From Mucilaginibacter sp. (lineage in GTDB: Bacteria; Bacteroidota; Bacteroidia; Sphingobacteriales; Sphingobacteriaceae): a stretch of 64,000 nt of DNA. The stretch is from NCBI GenBank assembly GCA_028288025.1, contig JAQBOM010000039.1:1-64000 (forward strand), written 5' to 3'. Positions 61,878-64,000 of the stretch are shown here, in pieces (within the stretch, counting starts at the first letter, position 1; every line of letters begins with the position of its first letter). The notes under the pieces are model-generated. The model was not told the DNA's origin. It did not search any database and was given only the letters and a program-made list of their open reading frames with translations. The translations under genes were made by a program, and so were the position numbers.

Positions 61878-64000
61878 ATGAATCTTCTTTATAAAAAAAC
61901 AATACGCTTTAGCCTGGCCATTGCTATTACTTTTTTAACCGGTATCAGTGCGAATGCACAGCATCATCCGGGCCGGAATTTAACTTCTTTTGTTGATCCA
62001 TATATAGGCTCTGGCGGGCATGGGCATGTATTCGTGGGGGCAGGCGTGCCTTTCGGGGCTGTGCAGCTGGGTCCGGAGAATTTTTATAAAGGTTGGGACT
62101 GGTGCTCCGGTTATAATTATGGGGACAGTGTTTTAATCGGGTTCGCGCATACGCATTTAAGCGGTACAGGCATAGGCGATCTGGCAGATATACTCATAAT
62201 GCCCTACACCGGCCCGGTCAAAACAGACAAGGGACAGGAGAAGATTCCGGGCAGCGGGTATGCTTCCCATTATTCTCATAAAAATGAGCAGGTAAGGCCC
62301 GGTTATTATTCCGTTAAGCTGGATGCTTCGGGCATCGGTGTTGAATTGACTGCTACGGAGAGGGTCGGCTTTCATCAGTATCATTTTCCGCAAGGGAAAG
62401 AGGCGCACGTTATAATTGACCTGAAAGAAGGAATTAACGACAAAAGCACGGATACTTATATAAAACAAACCGATCAATACACCATTGAAGGTTATCGGTT
62501 TTCAAAGGGCTGGGCAAAAAATCAGTGGCTGTTCTTCGCCATACGGTCAGCCCGGCCATTGCCCAAATTTAATGTGTATGATGATGATAAACTTTTGGAA
62601 GGGAATAGCGGTAAAGGAGCTGCAATAAAGGGGCTGATCAGCTTTGATAACCCGCCGGCGACCCTCAAATTAAAAGTCGGTATTTCACCGGTAAGTGCCG
62701 CAAATGCACTGGCGAACATAACTGCCGAAATCCCGGGCTGGAATTTCCGGGAAGTAGCAGAGGCAGCCGATGCAAAATGGAACAAAGAACTATCCAAAAT
62801 TTCTATCAGCACAAAAAATCTTGCTGATAAACGCATTTTTTATACTTCCCTTTATCATAGCATGATAGATCCGGCTTTGTTCAATGATCACAATGGTGAT
62901 TATCGCGGTGTCGATAAGAAGGTATATACCGGCGCGCCTTTTAATAATTACACCGTTTTTTCGCTTTGGGATACCTATCGTGCCGAAAACCCGCTGTTTA
63001 ATCTTATTCAGCCTAAACGAGCAGGTGACATGATCAATACGATGCTGGCTATTTACCAGCAACAGGGAAAGTTGCCGATCTGGCATTTGATGGGTAATGA
63101 AACAGGCACCATGGTAGGTATAAGCAGCCTGCAGGTTGTTGCCGAAGCGTATTTAAAGGGTATTAAGGGTTTTGATATTGATAGGGCATACGACGCGGTA
63201 AAAAGTACGGCTATGTCTGATTCTTTAGGTATGATGTACGTGAAGAACTTTGAGCCGATACCTACCGATAGACAAACCAGGCCGGTGGCCAAAGGCCTTG
63301 AGTATGCCGTGAGTGACGGCAGTATCGCCCTTATGGCAAAAAAAATGGGCAAAACGGTGGATTATAATTATTTCAAAAAACGAAGCGAAAACTACAAGTT
63401 GTATTTTGACCCGGCCGACCGGTTTTTTAAAGGCAAATTATCTGATGGCAACTGGTCCCCAGGTTTTGGGCCGCTTAAAAGTAAAAACAACTTATACGCC
63501 GAAGGAAACGCCTGGCAATACTTGTGGCTGGTACCGCAGGACGTGACGGGCCTCATCGCGCTGTTAGGTGGAGACAAGTCATTTAACACCAGGCTTGACG
63601 ACTTTTTTCAGCTTAAATCGACTGAGGAAGATGGTCTACAGGACCTTACGGGATTAATAGGCCAGTATGCGCACGGAAACGAACCAAGCCATCATGTTTC
63701 ATACTTATATGCCTACAGTGGCGAACAATGGAAAACCGCTGAAAAGGTAAGATATATTATGAAAAACTTTTACCTGGATAACCCGGATGGTATTATCGGC
63801 AACGAGGATTGCGGGCAAATGTCGGCATGGTATATTTTTTCGTCGCTCGGTTTTTATCCAGTGTTTCCCGCTTCGGAAGCGTATGTTATTGGCAGCCCTC
63901 TATTTGACGAGGCTACCATTAACCTCGATAATGGTAAAAAATTCAAGGTAGAAGCTGTAAATAACAGTGCTGCAAATATCTTTATACAAAGCCTGTCATT
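61878..64000 (+). CDS. GH92 alpha-mannosidase, C-terminus beyond window
   Basis: The frame is open from ATG 61878 to the window end (707 codons). Signal peptide (cleavage about A-N-A-Q), then the GH92 N-domain 'LTSFVDPYIGSGGHGHVFVG' and 'GAVQLGPENFYKGWDWCSGY'. The catalytic (alpha/alpha)6 domain has 'YTVFSLWDTYRAENPLFNL', 'AEGNAWQYLWLVPQD', 'HGNEPSHHVSYLYAYSGEQW' and 'GNEDCGQMSAWYIFSSLGFYP', all intact family hallmarks. It is a calcium-dependent exo-alpha-mannosidase by family. Unlike the first GH92 gene it is not frameshifted. About 50 residues appear to be missing at the end. Confidence 0.95.
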   Translation, partial: MNLLYKKTIRFSLAIAITFLTGISANAQHHPGRNLTSFVDPYIGSGGHGHVFVGAGVPFGAVQLGPENFYKGWDWCSGYNYGDSVLIGFAHTHLSGTGIGDLADILIMPYTGPVKTDKGQEKIPGSGYASHYSHKNEQVRPGYYSVKLDASGIGVELTATERVGFHQYHFPQGKEAHVIIDLKEGINDKSTDTYIKQTDQYTIEGYRFSKGWAKNQWLFFAIRSARPLPKFNVYDDDKLLEGNSGKGAAIKGLISFDNPPATLKLKVGISPVSAANALANITAEIPGWNFREVAEAADAKWNKELSKISISTKNLADKRIFYTSLYHSMIDPALFNDHNGDYRGVDKKVYTGAPFNNYTVFSLWDTYRAENPLFNLIQPKRAGDMINTMLAIYQQQGKLPIWHLMGNETGTMVGISSLQVVAEAYLKGIKGFDIDRAYDAVKSTAMSDSLGMMYVKNFEPIPTDRQTRPVAKGLEYAVSDGSIALMAKKMGKTVDYNYFKKRSENYKLYFDPADRFFKGKLSDGNWSPGFGPLKSKNNLYAEGNAWQYLWLVPQDVTGLIALLGGDKSFNTRLDDFFQLKSTEEDGLQDLTGLIGQYAHGNEPSHHVSYLYAYSGEQWKTAEKVRYIMKNFYLDNPDGIIGNEDCGQMSAWYIFSSLGFYPVFPASEAYVIGSPLFDEATINLDNGKKFKVEAVNNSAANIFIQSLS

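Overview
The window reads as chromosomal DNA of a Bacteroidota, most likely Sphingobacteriaceae (Mucilaginibacter/Pedobacter-like). The grounds are a SusC/SusD pair driven by an ECF sigma/FecR module, several lipoprotein and Sec signal peptides, glycosidases of families GH92, GH3, GH2 and GH71/99-like, GAF/PAS/CHASE3 kinases with Bacteroidota-style H-boxes, AT-rich intergenic regions, and TAnnTTTG-like -7 boxes. The genus is inferred, not proven.

Layout. 1-3.2 kb: a partial secreted protein, tRNA-Ser(GGA), a VOC protein and a GlxA-type regulator. 3.2-5.9 kb: an acyltransferase and a lipoprotein among four copies of a twin-hairpin intergenic repeat built on GCAGGGTC. 5.9-16.7 kb: a membrane orphan, then a peptide/pyroglutamate locus (pxpB-pxpC-pxpA-NRAMP transporter-M1 aminopeptidase, all minus) divergent from an S9 peptidase. 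16.7-19.6 kb: an unlisted small ORF, a PAS sensor without an ATPase domain, and a small membrane protein. 19.7-26.6 kb: ECF sigma, FecR, SusC, SusD, terminator. 27-34.2 kb: a FIST protein overlapping a GAF histidine kinase, a CHASE3/PAS histidine kinase, a phospholipase C-like protein, a beta-propeller and tRNA-Ser(CGA). 34.6-47.8 kb: a complete nitrate assimilation region. It holds cobA (siroheme) and a small DUF7009-like gene divergent from nirBD, an FNR-like regulator with Cys ligands, then porin, NarK-type transporter, a nitrate reductase fused to an FAD oxidoreductase and a BFD [2Fe-2S] domain, and a rubredoxin-tailed protein that looks like a nitrite/sulfite reductase lacking its cofactor cysteines. 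48.2-64 kb: a glycoside-hydrolase locus (GH92 with a frameshift, GH71/99-like, GH3, GH2, sugar isomerase, second GH92 running off the end) headed by an unusual regulator.

The most striking observation is in this last region. The protein at 48208-50760 has a signal peptide, a lectin-like and kelch-like periplasmic part, one membrane helix, and a cytoplasmic C-terminus resembling a SARP/BTAD activator (winged helix plus helical repeat domain). Upstream of each of the four promoter-proximal glycosidase genes I find three direct copies of a heptamer close to TATTAAT with an exact 11-bp period. They end 13-14 bp before a TTTG-like -7 element. The regulator's own upstream region has two copies in the same arrangement. 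SARP activators are known to bind direct heptamers with 11-bp spacing just upstream of the -10 box, so the sequence suggests a membrane-anchored SARP-like sensor controlling a polysaccharide (possibly mannan) locus. This is inference from sequence alone.
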